NCBI GenBank assembly: GCA_916700875.1
Contig: CAKAKS010000068.1
Span: forward strand, 28,802,753-28,866,752
Length of the DNA: 64,000 nt
Direction of reading: 5' to 3'
DNA from: Sebastes aleutianus
Taxonomy: Eukaryota > Chordata > Actinopteri > Perciformes > Sebastidae
Positions 48,509-55,714 of this stretch are shown here, in pieces (the first letter of the stretch is position 1; every line of letters begins with the position of its first letter). A program made the translations under genes and the position numbers. Under the pieces are notes generated by a model that was not told the origin of the DNA, made no database searches, and saw nothing but the letters and a program-made list of their open reading frames with translations.

Positions 48509-50887
48509 CTCTGTGGAATAGTTGGTGCCAGCGGCGTATCATTGCCTACAGGGGTGTCTGATTCACTGCCAAAATACACTGATGTTACAGTGAAAAAGAG
48601 AAAGCAATGAGGAAACACCCGTTGGGGAAAGTTTAAAAAAAAAAAAAAGTTGAGGTGTGAAAGGTAGGAGGCCTGGAAAAGAGGGGGAGGAAATGAGGGA
48701 GCGGGGAGAGGAAGGAAAACGAGACAGAAACAAGCAGAGCAGAGGAAGGAAGGAAGCCGCGGGACAAATGAGTGGAGAAAATAATTTGTGTAGCACAACA
48801 GCTGGTAAACAACAACGCACACACCTCCAACAAAGAGGAGTGCTCTGAAGAGCTCCTCCAGCCTCAGACAGCCACTCGCCACTTTATTCTGACAACACAC
48901 ACCTCACACACCCTCAGAGACACACACCTGGTCCGCGGTGGTTCTTCTCCATCCAGATGTAGCAGTTGCTCTGGGCCACGCCGGTCTGGGAGTCCAGGAA
49001 GGGGAGACGCATGGAGCGCTCGGCGCACAGACGGGCATTGTAGCTGCGACAGTGTTCAATGGCCTCCTTATAGAACTCCTCACCAAGACTGAGAGGATAA
49101 AGAAGGGAGGAGGAGGAGGAGGAGGAGGAGGAGGAGGGAGAATAGAAAGAGGGAGGGTGTGAGGGGGTCAAAGGTGAAGAACGAAAAGGGAATACAGTCC
49201 AACATTAGCAGGGGAACAGGATGCCAAAAGAACAGCATGCTTGTGTGTCAAAAAAATGAACTTTCATGGACATGGGTAGGGCAAAGTTTTGTGTGTGTGC
49301 AAGCTTGAAGGGATAGTTGCTGTTTTGAAGTGGGGTTGTATGAGGTACACCATAGTCAGTGTATTACCTACAGTAGATGACGGTCAGCATGCCCCCAGCT
49401 TGGAGAAGCAGACAGGAGTTACCGCTCGGAAACAAAGCATTGTACTGCTGTGGACGGGGCCGGCAGCGAAACGTATTTTAGCCACCTAAAAGAAAGGCCC
49501 ACTTAAAAAAATCAATATCAGTTTAAGTGTACGCTTTATTTAGAATATTTTCAGCGCTTTATCTTGCGGTCAGACAGCCCTTTCTGACGGGGAACTGAAG
49601 CCGTTGTATCCATCTATGCTCTCTTCAAAGCCATCAGACTCCATTGAAAGAAACTGTAATTTTACCTCGCAGAACATGAGGGTTACTGGTCTTCCACTGC
49701 CTCAATCAGTTAGTTGTGCTATTGTGTGACTTTGGTGAATCCAAACCAATTCAATTTAAAATAAAATGGGTTTTTTTTATTTAAAAAAGAATATTTTTCA
49801 TGTGAAAGAAGGTAATATTAAAGTATTTAATTAAATAAATTCTTAAATTTGTAATTGGATTTGTGCTCATTCAAAGACTGTATTGAAATGCTGAATGACT
49901 TTAAAACAGCTAATTTTTTTTTATAATGAAGAGGGCTTTGTTCCCCTGGCACAAAAGGAGAATAAATAACAGCAAAAACAAAATAAACAAAAACATCGGT
50001 ATCTGCTATCGGCCAAATAGTTATTGTATCCAGGTATCCTGTCGCCAAAGCCACCAGACTCCATTGGAAAAAACCTGTAATTTCTCCTCACAGATTTGTT
50101 TGTTTGTGCTATTGTGTGACTTGGGTGAATCTGAACTAACCAAAGTCACACAATAACACAAACAAATTAACCGATCGAGGCAGCGGTAGAACAGCAACTC
50201 CTGTGGAGTCTGATTGCTTTTGGTGAGAGAATAGATAACGGCTTCAGTTCCCTGTCGTAAACATAGACTTTATAGTTGTCTCACAGCAAAGTTAACTTGT
50301 GAAAATATTCTAAATATAGTGTACACTTAAACTGATATTGTTTTTTTTAGGTGAGTCTTTCTTTTAGGTGGCTAAAATACGTTTTACTGCTGCCCCGTCC
50401 ACAGCAGTACATTGCTTTGTTTCCGCGCGGTAACTCCTGTCTGCTTCTCCACCCTGGGGGCGTGCCGACCGTCCTCTACTGTAGGTAATACACTGACTAT
50501 GGACAAGTACCTCACACAACCCCACTTCAAAACTATCCCTTTATAGCTACGCACACTTCTGAGGACGCATGCATGTGTGTAAGTCAAAAGGGGCATTGAG
50601 TGGTCAGTCATGATGTGTGTGTTTGAGTGTGTGTAGGCGCAGTCCTATTAACCCGGGTCACAGCAGACGAGCTGCCAACTACACACTGTTAAAACCACAC
50701 ACATGCTGTACAGTAACACATTTTTCACTGTGAGCACAATTCATGCACTGTATGTTCTCACCTGTACAAGTGTGAGTTTGATTAACATGCAGTGTAATAT
50801 TCGTCTCTTTGTTCCTCCCTCCCATCCCTCCCATCCCTCATCCCCCTCCCCTCTTACCTGTTCTTGATGACTGCACCTCCAGATTGC
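15116..50887 (-). CDS. dpf1: Zinc finger protein DPF1 (neuro-d4 / BAF45B), 11 exons seen, start exon missing
   Basis: Joining the eleven exons listed separately gives 370 residues and a TAA stop, with every junction in phase and every intron GT...AG. Order: residues 1-10 from a 30-nt exon; the Requiem/DPF N-terminal domain (about 11-80, [39 protein letters not shown]); [20 protein letters not shown]; an acidic then basic linker; one C2H2 finger (C197, C200, H213, H218); PHD1 (from C257); PHD2 (C311 to C355); C-terminus AYITLT. DPF proteins are BAF45 subunits of the SWI/SNF (BAF) complex, and their double PHD reads H3 acylated at K14; DPF1 belongs to the neuronal complex. The choice over DPF2/DPF3 rests on [35 protein letters not shown] and KKEGG. 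The start codon is not in the exons found, and no 5' exon could be recognised up to the gap at 63669. Confidence 0.95.
15193..15222. repeat. (CA)15 at the acceptor of the terminal dpf1 exon
   Basis: Perfect CA array on the plus strand, (UG)15 in dpf1 pre-mRNA, ending 6 nt before the exon boundary. Confidence 0.95.
15223..16145. other. dpf1 intron 10, unique-looking part
   Basis: No gene or repeat boundary recognised. Ordinary AT-rich intron sequence. Confidence 0.5.
16146..17190. mobile_element. hAT-type non-autonomous element (1045 bp) in dpf1 intron 10
   Basis: Ends TAGTGCTGTACC and GGACAGCCCTA match as hAT-like inverted termini (TAGxGCTGTcC). Flanking 8-mers GTATTCAT (16138-16145) and GTATTCTT (17191-17198) agree at 7 of 8 positions, as expected for an old hAT target duplication. 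The interior holds short frames only and no recognisable transposase. It takes up half of the 2029-bp intron. Confidence 0.8.
17216..17297 (-). CDS. dpf1: dpf1 exon 10 seen: core of PHD2
   Basis: 82 nt, residues 321-347: [20 protein letters not shown] then [20 protein letters not shown] is the family signature. The donor GTATGT lies only 24 bp from the end of a hAT-type element (16146-17190). Confidence 0.97.
17299..17920. other. dpf1 intron 9, no feature seen
   Basis: AT-rich intron sequence; nothing recognised apart from a short A-run near 17516. Confidence 0.5.
17925..17968. repeat. (GT)n microsatellite downstream of dpf1 exon 9
   Basis: GT array with one TT interruption; (CA)n in the dpf1 transcript, starting about 50 nt after the exon 9 donor. 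Confidence 0.95.
18018..18130 (-). CDS. dpf1: dpf1 exon 9 seen: end of PHD1 and start of PHD2
   Basis: 113 nt, residues 284-320: [37 protein letters not shown]. It carries the last PHD1 ligands and the first two of PHD2. In the transcript the acceptor follows a roughly 77-nt (UG)n run with only CACUCAG in between, and a (CA)n run begins about 50 nt after the donor (GTAGGA). Skipping would shift the frame. Confidence 0.97.
18138..18215. repeat. (CA)n microsatellite at the dpf1 exon 9 acceptor
   Basis: About 77 bp of nearly pure CA with two or three G interruptions; (UG)n in the transcript, ending 7 nt from the exon. It contains no AG on the transcribed strand, so the branch point may lie more than 80 nt upstream. 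Confidence 0.95.
18427..18453. repeat. (TA)n microsatellite
   Basis: Pure TA array next to a dispersed repeat (GATGGACGTTGCGTCTGCAC ...) that runs to about 18830. Confidence 0.9.
18904..18998. repeat. 45-bp-arm hairpin module
   Basis: The left arm 18904-18948 (GGGATAATGTACAGC...ATAAACCACT) and right arm 18954-18998 (AGTGGTTTATTTC...TACATTATCCC) are reverse complements, except for a short mismatched patch, around a 5-base loop. The following sequence to about 19190 (GACGGTCTGTTATACATAGCAACGGTCTG region) matches 4560-4700 in reverse. This is a second copy of that module. Confidence 0.85.
19200..20281. other. dpf1 intron 8, part without gene
   Basis: AT-rich; no boundary or coding signal recognised. 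Confidence 0.45.
20282..21177. mobile_element. Foldback element, copy 1 (896 bp, whole-length inverted repeat)
   Basis: Ends TTTAAAGGGATAGTTTGG and CCAAACTATCCCTTTAAA. The two halves are reverse complements almost throughout: CAGTGTATTACCTACAGTA on the left pairs with TACTGTAGGTAATACACTG on the right, and CCAGACTCCATTGAAAAA pairs with its complement near 20815. No coding capacity. Related copies lie at 49306-50543 and 55086-55698. Confidence 0.88.
21178..22426. other. dpf1 intron 8, part without gene
   Basis: AT-rich intron sequence; nothing recognised. Confidence 0.5.
22427..22546 (-). CDS. dpf1: dpf1 exon 8 seen: first half of PHD1
   Basis: 120 nt, residues 244-282: [20 protein letters not shown] then [18 protein letters not shown]. 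It provides the CxxC and CADC ligands of PHD1. Donor GTAGGG; acceptor has a good pyrimidine tract ending TTCCAG. Confidence 0.97.
22720..23115. mobile_element. Probable hAT-type MITE
   Basis: Starts with CATGTTTCCACCAAGCAGTTCAGT-type sequence. Near 23035 and 23100 it has the inverted counterparts GTGGAAACGCG and GTACCATGCAGGGCAAACA. The interior ACGACTGATTGGTCAGGAAG is recalled from fish repeats. Boundaries approximate. Confidence 0.55.
23118..23640. repeat. Dispersed fish repeat
   Basis: GGACCAGTGTAACACTTAGG ... CCTGAAAAAAATAAGAATTG ... ATGAGCCGTTTATATC matches 6195-6330 in reverse. It continues through GGAGTCTGCCATGTTGCTGC to about 23640. Family not assigned. Confidence 0.6.
23641..24983. 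other. Intron 7 stretch with microsatellites
   Basis: (TG)n at 24000-24028 and (GACA)n at 24733-24770. A GC-richer segment at 24290-24375 stands out from its surroundings but gives no recognisable protein. Confidence 0.5.
24984..25240 (-). mobile_element. LINE 3' end with (GATAA)n tail
   Basis: A GATAA pentamer array (24984-25008) precedes TACTTTATTGTCCCTGAGGG, the reverse of the 3' terminus of many fish LINEs (CCCTCAGGGACAATAAAGTA). Only the extreme 3' part is present. The exact LINE clade is not determined. Confidence 0.6.
25800..26170. repeat. Minisatellite, AAATTTGCCACTTTAATCTC type, about 45-bp period
   Basis: Five copies of AAATTTG(C/A)CACTTTAATCTC separated by AGAATATCC-type spacers. 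It ends with ATGGCCCTAATACGCCATCG, similar to the tail at 1305-1345. Confidence 0.85.
26171..30741. other. Intron 7 stretch without recognised exon
   Basis: Long frames here (26333-26944, 27880-28470, 28371-29162) consist of CA/GT and CT/GA simple sequence. CA arrays at 29037-29124, 29251-29290 and 30068-30116. I looked for the mammalian QFYKELAWVPEAQ cassette exon and did not find it. Confidence 0.6.
30068..30116. repeat. (CA)n microsatellite
   Basis: About 24 perfect CA units. Confidence 0.95.
30750..31404. mobile_element. hAT-type element (655 bp), copy A of the AATCGATTGACAGCCCTA family
   Basis: Left end TATCGCTGTCAAAG and right end TTGACAGCCCTA form hAT-like inverted termini. Flanking 8-mers GTTTTCAT (30742-30749) and CTTTTCAT (31405-31412) agree at 7 of 8 positions. 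The interior includes GGTCCCTTGACCTCTGACCT and TTAACGCG / ATTAATTTGCGATTAA words. Other copies: 37590-37765 (partial, reversed) and 58985-59709. No transposase. Confidence 0.85.
31413..37589. other. Intron 7 stretch without recognised exon
   Basis: Includes a 66-bp (CT)n array (32046-32111), (CA)n at 34665-34692, T and A runs at 33670-33688 and 35283-35299, and a repeated GGAGGGTGGA block at 35851-35879. No supported coding sequence. Confidence 0.55.
32046..32111. repeat. (CT)33 microsatellite
   Basis: Pure CT array of 66 bp inside a pyrimidine-rich region (31860-32112). Confidence 0.95.
37590..37765. mobile_element. Partial hAT-type element, copy B (reversed)
   Basis: ATTTAATCGCATGATTGTCC ... 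TGTATATATTTATTATTGG matches the right part of the 30750-31404 element in reverse orientation. The outer end is missing. Confidence 0.75.
37790..38385. repeat. Dispersed repeat
   Basis: AAAGCTGAAGTAGGTGAGAT ... AGATTTCACAGACCGGAGG ... GTTATTATGGATTTTTTGCC. I recall this as a multicopy fish repeat; no boundaries proved. Confidence 0.45.
38386..38653. mobile_element. Fragment of the 11111-12427 element family
   Basis: Has one satellite-like unit (TTCCGTACTTAAGTAACATA), then ACACGTGTTGCTGGACATTC and the right end GGAATAACTTTTCGTAAG ... CGTTGTGTGAGG. Confidence 0.75.
38654..40584. other. Intron 7 end, without gene
   Basis: A fragment of the 9610-10075 MITE family lies at about 39730-39815. Otherwise nothing recognised. 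Confidence 0.5.
40585..40716 (-). CDS. dpf1: dpf1 exon 7 seen: C2H2 zinc finger
   Basis: 132 nt, residues 200-242: [20 protein letters not shown] supplies the second cysteine and the two histidines, followed by [20 protein letters not shown]. Both ends are phase 1 and the length is divisible by three. Skipping it would therefore keep the frame and remove the finger, as in known mammalian DPF1 isoforms lacking it. The mammalian segment QFYKELAWVPEAQ, which follows this exon in the long form, was not found in the next intron. Direct joining to exon 8 is in frame (NNHKPKKAPDG). Confidence 0.96.
40784..41793. mobile_element. Inverted-repeat DNA element filling dpf1 intron 6
   Basis: The left end (from about 40784, CCCATACAACTAAACTGCAT ...) and right end (... 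ATGCAGTTTAGTTGTATGGG, to about 41793) are inverted repeats of about 50 bp. Same family as 3428-5003. It occupies about 89% of the 1133-bp intron, leaving about 67 and 56 bp next to the exons. Its interior is shared with 52165-52620. Confidence 0.82.
41850..41928 (-). CDS. dpf1: dpf1 exon 6 seen: start of C2H2 finger
   Basis: 79 nt, residues 173-198: [14 protein letters not shown] and [10 protein letters not shown], carrying the first zinc-binding cysteine (C197). The isoleucine codon between the first two cysteines is split with the next exon. The acceptor tract is a TG/TA repeat (41939-41980 on the plus strand) with only GGTTTCTGCAG between it and the exon. Confidence 0.96.
41939..41980. repeat. 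CA/TA repeat at the dpf1 exon 6 acceptor
   Basis: CACACATACACA-type array on the plus strand, UG/UA in the transcript, ending about 10 nt from the exon boundary. Confidence 0.92.
42119..42199. repeat. (CA)n microsatellite, interrupted
   Basis: About 80 bp of CA with G and T interruptions, in dpf1 intron 5. Confidence 0.95.
42200..43704. other. dpf1 intron 5, no gene seen
   Basis: No coding signal supported. The segment 42700-43440 is GC-richer than its surroundings. It contains AGGAAGAGGTGTCA near 43058 and its complement TGACACCTCTTCC near 42727, suggesting an inverted-repeat element of a few hundred bp. Confidence 0.45.
43705..43794 (-). CDS. dpf1: dpf1 exon 5 seen: acidic/basic linker
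   Basis: 90 nt, in frame at both ends, residues 143-172: [20 protein letters not shown] followed by [10 protein letters not shown]. It corresponds to the EFPHDLEVEDLEDDIPRRKN part of mammalian DPF1. KRKNRTK is a likely nuclear localisation signal. The donor GTCAGA is off consensus. A length divisible by three means it could be skipped without a frameshift. Confidence 0.92.
44330..44757. mobile_element. Copy of the CTGTTCTCATACA element family
   Basis: Left end CTGTTCTCATACACCGCTAC, body with GAGCAACAAACACTG and a single ACTTAAGTAACG unit, right end GGAATAACTTTTCGCAAGAT. About 430 bp in dpf1 intron 4. Confidence 0.75.
44750..45200. mobile_element. Second tandem copy of the same element
   Basis: Starts at CCTATACCTATGAAAAGTGATG with no outer terminus and repeats the same body (AAGAGCGACAAACGCC, ACGTGTTGCTGGACATTCGT) to CACACGAACCGTTATA. 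The order is head to tail with the previous copy, sharing the junction. Confidence 0.72.
45951..46078 (-). CDS. dpf1: dpf1 exon 4 seen: acidic linker
   Basis: 128 nt, residues 101-142: [20 protein letters not shown] followed by an [13 protein letters not shown] stretch ending in SECQ. It aligns by eye with the mammalian DPF1 segment KKEGGLPEGPVLEALL...DCQ. The linker is poorly conserved outside these motifs. Donor GTGAGA and acceptor CTCCAG are both good. Confidence 0.95.
46620..46710 (+). mobile_element. Short LINE-like 3' tail
   Basis: GCTGCAGCACAAATTGCCCA followed by ACTTGGGACAAATAAATTGA resembles the 3' end of a fish LINE. Only the tail remains, in dpf1 intron 3. Confidence 0.4.
46794..46901 (-). 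CDS. dpf1: dpf1 exon 3 seen
   Basis: 108 nt, residues 65-99: [20 protein letters not shown] then [23 protein letters not shown] is DPF1-like; DPF2 and DPF3 have a HPPEDP sequence. Residue 65 is His where family members I recall have Leu (GLAPGQ). The flanking codon is split across the junction, but the His codon is wholly inside this exon. Donor GTAATT, acceptor TTTCAG. Confidence 0.97.
47760..48210. repeat. Dispersed repeat, copy 1
   Basis: GACCTGCCTGTCCACCAGAGGA...GGCGTGAATATTACATG...CCACTTAGTTAGGTTTAGGA, matched at 55960-56430 in the same orientation. In dpf1 intron 2. Confidence 0.7.
48474..48504. repeat. (CA)n microsatellite
   Basis: 15 perfect CA units in dpf1 intron 2. Confidence 0.95.
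48928..49088 (-). CDS. dpf1: dpf1 exon 2 seen: Requiem/DPF N-terminal domain
   Basis: 161 nt, residues 11-63: [20 protein letters not shown] and then the highly conserved [12 protein letters not shown] and [12 protein letters not shown]. This N-terminal domain is characteristic of the d4 family. The acceptor tract in the transcript is a long (CCU)n run (49107-49137). The donor is GTGTGT, followed by more GU-rich sequence. Confidence 0.97.
49107..49137. repeat. (AGG)n array at the dpf1 exon 2 acceptor
   Basis: Ten AGG units on the plus strand, giving a (CCU)n pyrimidine tract about 20 nt upstream of the exon in the transcript. Confidence 0.95.
49306..50543. mobile_element. Foldback element, copy 2, with internal insertion
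   Basis: Ends AAGGGATAGTTGCTGTTTTG and AAAACTATCCCTTTA. The arms are inverted over their length (CAGTGTATTACCTACAGTAG and its reverse near 50470). The centre, about 49745-50035, holds AT-rich sequence absent from copy 1. It makes up about 70% of the first dpf1 intron seen. Confidence 0.85.
50858..50887 (-). CDS. dpf1: dpf1 coding exon 1 of those seen (30-nt microexon)
   Basis: A 30-nt exon with acceptor ...CTCCCTACAG and donor GTAAGA. It reads QSGGAVIKN in the frame that continues into the next exon as [10 protein letters not shown], similar to the VI(P/Q) stretch just after the start of mammalian DPF1/DPF3. The first base completes a codon from an unseen upstream exon. The upstream tract is almost pure TTC/CTT. 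It contains no ATG, so it cannot be the start exon. It is shorter than most exons, and its reality rests on matching phase, both splice signals and the AVI match. Confidence 0.75.
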
Positions 50888-52164
50888 CTGTAGGGAGAAG
50901 AAGAAGAAGAAGGAGAAGAAGAAAAAAACCAATGGATGTGTGGTGAGTCACTCCTCCACTCCACCCTACTTCCTCTCTCCCTCTTCTCAGTCTTTTACAA
51001 AATCTTTCCTTCACTCTGTCGCTCTTGTTGCATGTTTCACACTCTGCCCATCTCTCGCTACACACTTCTTTTTTTTGTTGTTAATTTGCATCTTTCTTCG
51101 CACTTCTCCCTCTTGTCTTTGTCTCTCTCCTGTTAATCACTCCTCTCTAGTGTCTTCCTGCTGAGTGCAGACATCAAGGTCACTCTGCTATACAGACGGT
51201 AGATACAAGACACACAAAACTACAGCTACACACACACACGCAGAGCTACAGTGCTGGGCTAACATACAGTAACAACAACAGTGCGATGCAGCCGATGTAG
51301 CATTGCACTCGTCCTATAACATCGTCACAATCACAATGGACAGTTAAAAAGATAAAAAAAATAGTACAGCAGGACGCCTACATTACCCAAAATGCAACTC
51401 GACTGCCTACAGTTCAGTCAAAGAACGTATATTGCCAAGAAGTGAAAGTTAATTGTACGGTCCATTGCAACATCAGCGCCGCAGAGCTACACTTCCATCA
51501 TTTTGGACTGAAAGCGACTACCGGACGCCAGTAAAGTGTCCGCCTAAAAAGTGCCGTACAAAAGGAGAACTTAATTATTTCAAATCTATTGTCATATTCT
51601 ACCAAAATGGCCTGTGTTAAACAATAAAATATTAAATATATAATAAGCGTTTTCAGTCCAAATTGGTGGCAGCGGCTCAAAAAACACCCTAGTTTTCATC
51701 TCTTTGCTTCTATACTCTTTGGTTCAGTCGGACATTCGGTGTGTGTTATACTAGTAGCGGCTAACGTAGCTGTAGCGACTACTATCAAACAAAACCAACC
51801 TTACTAACCAAAGGAACGTGTGCAGCCTGAACAAAATAATAATAAACAATAAAGGCTAAATGCACATTTTGGCTCCTACAATAGCCTTAAGCGTCTAGCC
51901 TCAAGCAGAGATGAGGAGAGGAGGCGATAAGGCTTCAGAGGTCTGGTGCGCTTACTTCTTTCTAACTACACATGCCCAGATTTTTAAAATGTTCAAAGTC
52001 TTCAGCCCCAACCGACGCTGACTCAATCGACTTCACATGAGGACGTTTATCAGGCTTCACGCAGCTGGAGCCACAAAAGGCTTGTTCCGATCTCCAACAC
52101 CTGTAAATACACCCTGATATGTAAAATCAGTGGAGTTCCCCTTTAAATAGGCTCCAACACATTC
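50888..52164. other. Upstream of the dpf1 exons seen
   Basis: The start exon was sought here and not found. Pyrimidine-rich 50960-51140; nothing else supported. Confidence 0.45.
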
Positions 52165-52620
52165 TCATCCCTACTCGTCACATACCGCCCCTTGGTGTCA
52201 CTTTAGGTTTAAGCAACAAAACCACTTCTTAGTTAGGTTTAGGAAAAAAAAGATATGGTTGGGCTTAGAACTACAGCGTTTGTAAAGTGAAAATGAAACT
52301 GAACGTTGTGAACACGGGACACGAACAAACATCCGATTGTAACGTGAAAGTGAAACTTAACACATGGGACGCGAACAGCGGTCTCCCGGATGAAAGCCTT
52401 ATGTTTGTTGAACCCATCCACCTCAAGGTGTGTGTCTTTTCGCTCTTTAAACTACATCACTACACTCCCGGCGCACTTCTCTGAGCGTTTACTGTTGCCG
52501 AGGATGGTTTTACATTGTAGTTAACGGAAAGCCTGGCGCGTCTCATACCGCTGCTAAAGGGTGCCGTGTGCAGTGCATGCCGACGGCCGTGACAAAGCCT
52601 CGGTGTTTGACGCACTGGGA
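52165..52620. repeat. Repeat shared with the 40784-41793 element interior
   Basis: CAACAAAACCACTTCTTAGT ... AACTTAACACATGGGACGCG ... TGCTCTTTAAACTAC-type sequence parallels 41115-41520. Confidence 0.7.
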
Positions 52621-53342
52621 ATGAGATAGAGCTGATCTATTCCCTGATGAAGGCAACAAGCCGAAACGAAATAAACATCAAGTATTTTGCTGGAGTTTTA
52701 ATCCTATAAATACAGGCTACATCTAAAAGAACTTGGCAAATAATGGATTATGCATTATGTGCCAAATTTGGTAGATATTTAATTAAATGTGTTGTTGTGA
52801 AAGAACAGGTTTGCAATAATTAAAAATTAAAAACTTATGCTGATGGATTCATCATGATCCAAGGAATCCAGGAGAAAAAATATTCTCTTTTACAGGCATA
52901 AAATGCCTTTTTAAAAGAAAAAAAGAGAACATATTAGCATTATCTGAAGTCTAATCAGTTCCTTCTTGACCCAAGTCTTAAATTTGTACCAAATTTGACT
53001 ATGAAAAAGTTTTTGCTAATTAACAGACAAAAAGCAAACAAACTCGTTGGACTAAAAGCCTCCTAGGCTGAGGTACTTATTAATAGTATTATAATAGTAG
53101 TAATCTGCCACAACAACACACTGTGAAGGTACAAACAGCAGATAATCGTCTTTGAGAAGAATAAAAGGAAAATTCGGTTTGAAAAGATGTGATTTTTTTT
53201 TTTAAGAAGACATTCAAACAAAAAGAAGATTATTTACACTTTAATATCCTTAAACTGGATTAAAGCTGATTTTTCAAATGAAGAAAGGTGTTGGAAAGAA
53301 GCTCGTGAAAATGTCAAGAACAATAAACTAAAAATTCCCCTC

Positions 53343-53383
53343 AGCTGTCAGACCTCAGCAGATGCTGTTGAGGTCTGACAGCT
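53343..53383. repeat. Near-perfect 41-nt hairpin
   Basis: AGCTGTCAGACCTCA (53343-53357) and TGAGGTCTGACAGCT (53369-53383) are exact reverse complements. Three or four further pairs form inside, leaving a three-base loop. It is too short for a standard microRNA precursor. Confidence 0.9.
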
Positions 53384-55085
53384 TGTGCGTGGCATCTTTA
53401 AAACCTCCTAAACCAGTTCTGCAACCTTGCGGGCCGTCGCTGGACGTGTGACATTTAAAGGATGTGATCGGGGTGTCAATGCGCGGGGCACGCTGTGCTC
53501 GTGTCTCTTAATGTGTCGCTGGGAATGAGCTGCTCGCTTGCTGCTGAAGAGACTGTGTTTCTGTGCGTGTATGACCAATTGAGTATTATATGGACGCGTC
53601 GGAGGTGCGTCACCAGAACTTTCCCTCACCTCATTTCACTTTGCTTAAGTGCTGTGCCAGCGATCCTCCCTGTAGCGTACAATAAACAAATGACGAACAG
53701 AGCAGCATAGAGGCCTGTCCAGAAAATAGCAGGTTACAGCCAGTCAGACACTGCTTCCCCATTATCAGGCACTGCGGATAAAAGCAACACCTAAATGCTT
53801 GAATTTTAAATCAGAGTTTGTACCTGCAGACGCCTGGCTAAAATAGAAAGACAAGCATTCCCTCAGACACAAATATACCTACTGTTTGCATATAAATAGT
53901 CATGAGGAGACACTCACACACACTGAGAGGTGCTCAGACAATCACATACATTCAAATAACACAGCTGCTTTTTTAAATATTAAGAGGAACATGGTGAATA
54001 AAAGACTTCAAGGCTCTACTAGAAGTGACCAAACTGAAATACCAGAGAGAAGGAAAAAAAAGACAACATTCAAAATGTAAAACAGCTCGAGCCCCCCCTA
54101 CCCGCCTCCTCCCTCTGCACCCCTCTCACTTCAAACCCGCTCTCCTCCATCCCTCCATCACCTTCATCCCTCTCTCCTCCGCTGCCTTTAGAGGAGAATG
54201 AGTCTCTCGATAATAAGTTGACAGCTGTAGAAAATGGCTTCTTTCAATTTGGGCGCTCCCAATCTCATTATATTGTGATAGGAGAGCTGCATGACTGTTT
54301 GCCTGTTTGGAGGCTTGTAGAGCCGAGGCACTCCGAGTGGAGGCTGAGAGGGAGGTACGCAAAGAGAAAGTTGGGAGAAGACACTTGAAGAAAGAGAAAT
54401 GGAGGAATGAGATGAGCAGAATGAGAAAGAGGAACGTGACATCCACTGAGGTAGAGAGAGAAAGGGACACAAAGTAAGACAGGAGAGGATGGACAAAGAG
54501 AGAAAAGTCTGCAGTAACGGAGCAGGATGACCTGTGAAAAGACTCACTGATGACACTTCTTCACATCACTTCATCTTTTGGCTCTCTGCTGTTTAAAAGA
54601 GGGCTGCTGCAGGCACATTTTTCTGGACCATGAACCCCTTAATTCACGATGCTCTGCAAATAGCCACCAGAGGAAATCAGATTCTCAACATCAATTTGTA
54701 AAAATAATAATTTTCAGCTCTTAGATTTGATTCAGAAATCACAGTGAAGGGGTGGCGACAGCGTGAGAGAGCGCGATCAGCAAACATTCCCTCAAATCTC
54801 TCATTGTGCCGGCCGGCTTCGCTAAGTAGAAAAGCAAAGAAAATTCTTAATTCAGCACCCTGATACTCCCTCATGGACCTGCGTGTGAAACAGAGAGAGC
54901 TTAAAAAAACACTCATGATGAAATAAAATCTCTCATTTCTGCTCAGATGGGTGACAGAGTGGCTTTGGAAAAGCTACTGCTGAGTTCATCAGTAGCCATG
55001 AGTCCTGACTCCTGTCTAAATGTAGGCCTAAAGACAAAGCATTAGCTAAATGCCGGTGAATTGTACATGGTAGCAGAGCAGACAC
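53384..55085. other. Gene-free stretch
   Basis: No coding feature supported. Confidence 0.5.
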
Positions 55086-55698
55086 TTAAAGGGATAGTTT
55101 GGGTGTTTTGAAGTGGAGTTATAAAAGGTACTTGACTGTTGTATGCAGTTATCCTTTTGCCAAAGCCACCAGACTCCATTGAAAAAACCTGTAATTTTAC
55201 CTCGCAGATTTGTTTGTTTGTGCTATTGGGTTATTTGAGTGAATCTGAACTAACCAAAGTCACACAAAAGCACAAACAAATTAACCGATCGAGGCAACGG
55301 TACCCAGCAACTCCTGTGTTCTGTGAGGTAAAATTACAGTTTTTTTTCAATGGAGTCTGATTGCTTTTCGCGAGAGCATAGATAACGGCTTCAGCTCCCC
55401 GTCGTAAACATAGTCTGTATAGCTGTCTCACAGCAAGGTAAACCAGCAAAAATATTGTAAATATAGCGTACACTTAAACTGATATTGATTTTTTTAAGTG
55501 GGCCTTTCTTTTAAGTGGCTAAAATACGTTTTGCTGCCGGCCCCGTCCACAGCAGTACATTGCTTTTGTTCCGTGCGGTAACTCCTGTCTGCTTCCAATC
55601 TGGGGGCTTGCCGACTGTTATCTACTGTAGGTAATACACTGACTATTTATAAGTACCTCATACAACCCCACTTCAAAACACCTGACCTTTCCCTTTAA
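55086..55698. mobile_element. Foldback element, copy 3 (left arm shortened)
   Basis: Ends TTAAAGGGATAGTTTGGGTG and CCTTTCCCTTTAA. The outer part of the left arm is deleted after about 55130; the centre and the whole right arm match copies 1 and 2. Confidence 0.85.
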
Positions 55699-55714
55699 AG
55701 GAATAGTTTAACTT

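Noticed and set aside
53343..53383. Hairpin as a microRNA precursor
   Set aside because: Total length 41 nt and a three-base loop; precursors are about 60-80 nt with longer loops.
54856..54886. ATG followed by GTATC on the minus strand as dpf1 start exon
   Set aside because: Phase could fit, but the peptide (MRE) and donor are not convincing; chance is likely.
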